Assembly: GCF_029537735.1 (NCBI RefSeq) | Contig: NZ_JARPUQ010000002.1 | Span: 384,608 to 448,607 of the forward strand | Reading direction: 5' to 3' | From: Robiginitalea aestuariiviva | GTDB taxonomy: Bacteria > Bacteroidota > Bacteroidia > Flavobacteriales > Flavobacteriaceae | DNA length: 64,000 nucleotides | Part shown: piece by piece, positions 61,557-64,000 of the stretch | Position numbering within the stretch: the first letter of the stretch is position 1 | How the letters are laid out: every line of letters starts with the position of its first letter | Program-made: the position numbers and the translations under genes | The notes under the pieces: model-generated | What the model was told of the DNA's origin: nothing | Seen by the model: the letters and a program-made list of their open reading frames with translations, nothing else | Database searches by the model: none

Positions 61557-64000
61557 TCAGTCCGGAACCTCAATATGGTTCCCCAAAAAGAGGGCGTTCA
61601 GGAACAAGCGGTTGGTACCATACCAGCTGCCTCGGAAATTCGGGTTGTCTGCAAAGAGTACCACCCGGCCCCTGCCCATGGGCGAAACCAGGAGGGAGGC
61701 AGATTTCCGTGCGAAATCATTCAGGTTTTCCGGGCTGATATACCCGTCTACATGGGGAGACTGGGTGTATTGGGCCACCGTGGCATAGGGGTTTTTACTG
61801 GGGGCCAGCCAAACCGTATTGTTTTTATAAACGGGGATCTGTTTCCGGGAGTACCCGAAGGCCAGGGGGTGGGTGAGGTCCAGGTCTGCCTCCAGGATTA
61901 CGCCCCCTACTTCCTCCCGCCCCAGGTTTTCAGGGGCATCCGCATAAGGCAGGCGCCCGGCTGGGGCTGTACTGTCTTTTTCCGCTTCCAGCAGGATCTC
62001 TGAAACCCAGCCTTTTCGTATGGCATGGGCCGCCCCGCCGGCTATGGCAATCAGGGTATTACCACGCCCCACCCATTCGCGAAGCTTCTTTTCCTGGGCT
62101 TCGCTGAAGTTGTAGCGTCCGCTCACCAGCACCAGGGTATTGTAACCGTCCAGGCGGGCGCCGTCCAGGTCGCGCAAGGGGATTTTGGTAATGGGCATCC
62201 CCACCCGGGTATCCAGCAGGTGCCAGACCTCCCCGGCTTCGTAGGAGCGTACGCCTTCGCCAATCAGCATGGCGGCCTTGGGCCGGCGGATGGGCTGGGT
62301 ATACCGGCTCCCCAGGTCTACCCCTTTCAGGTGGTATCCGGAGACCACGGCATAGGCGGGTACCTGGAATTCCTGTTGGGCTTCCAGCAGGATTTTATGT
62401 ATTTCCGCCGCCGGTTTGCCCTGCGGTTGAACCGGCAGGACCAGGGTGCCGGCATCAAAGCTTTGCGCCTTTCCGTTTACCTGGGTGGTAAAGGGTTTGA
62501 AGGCGCTCGCCAGGGTGAGTCCCAGGGTTTGCAGCCGGTGCAGCAGGGCCGGGGCATTGTAGTCGTTCCAGTCGATCAGGTAAGCGTACTCAGACGGGGC
62601 CACGGGCTCCACGGGGAACAGGCCCTCCAGACTACTGATTTCTTCTCCGGCAGGGGCCGAACGCAGGGTCTGGTAGGGGATGTTGTAGAAATTGGCCACA
62701 GACCAGGCCGAGGCGTCGTAAAAGACAGAATCCCGGTACCGGCGGTAGGTTTCGAAAAAGGTTTGCACCATGCGATAATGCGGCTGGCTGGTCGGGATTA
62801 CAAACTCCCCCTGGGCGGTTTTGCGCACTTCAACCCGGTGGATCAGGAGTTTGTCCAGCAGGGCTTTCATGCGGTTTGCATCCTTGCCTGGACGCAGGCG
62901 GTACGCGCCCACCCGCGAGGCTGCGGCATTGCGCAGGGCGCTGGTAAAAAAGTTTTTCTGGTACCGCCTCAGGTAATCCTTATTTTCCACGGCTGCCTTC
63001 ACGGTAGCCATGGTGGAGACCAGCTGGTTGCGGATGGTAAAGGCAAAGGTAATTTGCCCGTAGGCTGTATTCTGTACATGCCCCCGGGAACTGGCCTGTT
63101 CAAAGAGCAGCCCCAGCCCACCCTGCAGGTCCGGGTAGGAGGACCCGTACCCGGGGTAGGTACCGTCAAAGACTTCTTTCGTAAAATACAGGGAGCCGAT
63201 ACTGTCCAGGGCCTCCGAGAAGTATTCCGCGAATTGGTTATTCAGGTCCACATAATTTTCTTTGGGCATAATGGGGTTAAGCGACCCGTTGGCCTTCATG
63301 GGCTCGAAAAAGTGGGTGCTCTGGGTGCCCATTTCGTGGAAGTCCGTCACTACATTCGGGTACCACTGGTGGTACCAGTTCAGTTTTCCGCGGCTTTCCG
63401 GGTTGATGGCCAGCAACCAGTCCCGGTTCAGGTCAAACCAGTAGTGGTTGGTGCGCCCGCCCGGGAAGTATTCATTGTGTTCGGCATCCTGAGCATCGGC
63501 TACAGGGGGCGTACCCCGGTAGGAATTGGCCCATTGGGTGTGGCGGTCCCGCCCGTCCGGGTTGATGGTAGGGTCTACAAAAACAACGGCCTGTTCCCGG
63601 TGGCGCGCTATGCGCGGGTGCTCCGAAGCCACCAGGATATAGGCTGCCAGCATGGCGGCTTCCGAACTGGAAGGTTCGTTTCCGTGTACGTTATACCCCA
63701 GATTTACAAAAACCGGGAGGTCCGGGTCTGCCCTAAAGGGGGTGGCAGGGTCCGTAAAAGCCAGGTGGCGTTCACGCAATTCGGGCAGGGCCGCCAGGTG
63801 TTCCGGGCTGCTGATGCGCAGGATCACCAAAGGGCGTTTTTCGTGCGTGTACCCGTAAACTTCTATTTCGGCCCGGTCGCTGCGTTCGGCCAGGGTCTGC
63901 AGGTAATGCACAATCCGGTCGTGGCGGGTGTGGTACTCCCCGATCCCATACCCCAGGAAGGTTTCGGGCGAAGGGATATCGGTCCGGTAGGGTTCGTATT
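61557..64000 (-). CDS. M14-family zinc carboxypeptidase, 5' end outside window
   Basis: At least 814 residues. The frame stays open through the right edge (EPYRTDIPSPETFLGYGIGE... before the first Met/Val), so the start is not seen. Peptidase M14 catalytic domain: NLGYNVHGNEPSSSEA with zinc His/Glu, NPDGRDRHTQW, FDLNRDW and TDFHEMGTQSTHFFEP; the second part (from about residue 400) has a glutamine-amidotransferase-like region with VVSGYHLKGVDLGS and LVLVSGRYNFS. A large secreted carboxypeptidase cleaving C-terminal residues from peptides, typical of Bacteroidota. Upstream partner of the amidohydrolase. Confidence 0.93.
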   Translation of the reverse strand, partial: YEPYRTDIPSPETFLGYGIGEYHTRHDRIVHYLQTLAERSDRAEIEVYGYTHEKRPLVILRISSPEHLAALPELRERHLAFTDPATPFRADPDLPVFVNLGYNVHGNEPSSSEAAMLAAYILVASEHPRIARHREQAVVFVDPTINPDGRDRHTQWANSYRGTPPVADAQDAEHNEYFPGGRTNHYWFDLNRDWLLAINPESRGKLNWYHQWYPNVVTDFHEMGTQSTHFFEPMKANGSLNPIMPKENYVDLNNQFAEYFSEALDSIGSLYFTKEVFDGTYPGYGSSYPDLQGGLGLLFEQASSRGHVQNTAYGQITFAFTIRNQLVSTMATVKAAVENKDYLRRYQKNFFTSALRNAAASRVGAYRLRPGKDANRMKALLDKLLIHRVEVRKTAQGEFVIPTSQPHYRMVQTFFETYRRYRDSVFYDASAWSVANFYNIPYQTLRSAPAGEEISSLEGLFPVEPVAPSEYAYLIDWNDYNAPALLHRLQTLGLTLASAFKPFTTQVNGKAQSFDAGTLVLPVQPQGKPAAEIHKILLEAQQEFQVPAYAVVSGYHLKGVDLGSRYTQPIRRPKAAMLIGEGVRSYEAGEVWHLLDTRVGMPITKIPLRDLDGARLDGYNTLVLVSGRYNFSEAQEKKLREWVGRGNTLIAIAGGAAHAIRKGWVSEILLEAEKDSTAPAGRLPYADAPENLGREEVGGVILEADLDLTHPLAFGYSRKQIPVYKNNTVWLAPSKNPYATVAQYTQSPHVDGYISPENLNDFARKSASLLVSPMGRGRVVLFADNPNFRGSWYGTNRLFLNALFLGNHIEVPD

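Overview
The window reads as chromosomal housekeeping and accessory DNA of a G+C-rich member of the Flavobacteriaceae (Bacteroidota). The signs are two proteins with type IX secretion (gliding-motility type B) C-terminal domains, a TonB-dependent receptor with a carboxypeptidase-regulatory-like N-terminus, a DUF5606 gene behind peptide deformylase, DapD, a heme A synthase with a long first periplasmic loop, weak Shine-Dalgarno sequences, and repeated TAnnTTTG promoter elements (the Bacteroidota -7 box). The high G+C for the family makes a Robiginitalea-like marine genus my best guess; that is inference. I saw no rRNA, tRNA, CRISPR array, insertion sequence or prophage. Most genes look vertically inherited.

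Layout. 1-4.7 kb: an imelysin (cut by the window edge), an HTTM/vitamin-K-carboxylase-like membrane protein and a FecA-like TonB receptor, an apparent iron or heme uptake operon. 4.8-7.7 kb: guaB overlapping a sorbosone/glucose-dehydrogenase-like lipoprotein. 7.7-15.5 kb: thioredoxin-like protein, lysA, a Lon-substrate-binding-domain protein, sucC, small proteins, Hsp20 and uvrB, separated by clear terminators. 15.5-18.7 kb: two tandem T9SS-exported repeat proteins. 18.8-20.6 kb: an ABC-2 exporter. 20.7-22.3 kb: a protein of unknown family that I read as kinase-like, and a SnoaL-like lipoprotein. 22.5-26.6 kb: a minus-strand run of cca, ctaA, a pRiA4b-ORF3-like gene and ndpA. 26.7-29.2 kb: three glycosyltransferases. 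29.4-31.9 kb: dapD, ruvX, def, DUF5606.

31.9-35.3 kb: a large beta-propeller/amidohydrolase fusion. 35.4-41.1 kb: a tight five-gene minus-strand operon (D-aminoacylase, SMP-30, esterase, SGNH hydrolase, GH20 hexosaminidase) that looks like salvage of amino sugars and N-acyl-D-amino acids. 41.2-45.9 kb: plus-strand mazG, MATE pump, a 75-aa protein, PAP2 phosphatase and a GT39/ArnT-like transferase; these meet head-on with a minus-strand flippase-like protein and a polyprenyl-phosphate glycosyltransferase, so 43.6-47.7 kb may be a lipid-carrier-sugar modification set. 47.7-49.3 kb: meaB and DUF2911. 49.5-52.1 kb: ECF sigma factor, membrane anti-sigma-like protein and an adhesin/coiled-coil protein, all overlapping. 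52.1-54.5 kb: msrA, an M23 peptidase and two near-identical 77-aa secreted proteins with a shared upstream element. 54.5-58.5 kb: the tesA / ybbA-ybbP arrangement. 58.7-64 kb: a secreted protein with an ExbD-like C-terminus, an overlooked 30-aa membrane ORF with hairpins around it, an amidohydrolase and an M14 carboxypeptidase cut by the window edge.

The observations most worth a second look are the kinase-like unknown at 20665-21729, the twin 77-aa genes with their conserved leader, the 30-aa ORF at 59821-59913, the sigma factor without a canonical start codon, and the imelysin-HTTM-TonB operon with a degenerate imelysin motif. I found no obvious defence or phage-like system.
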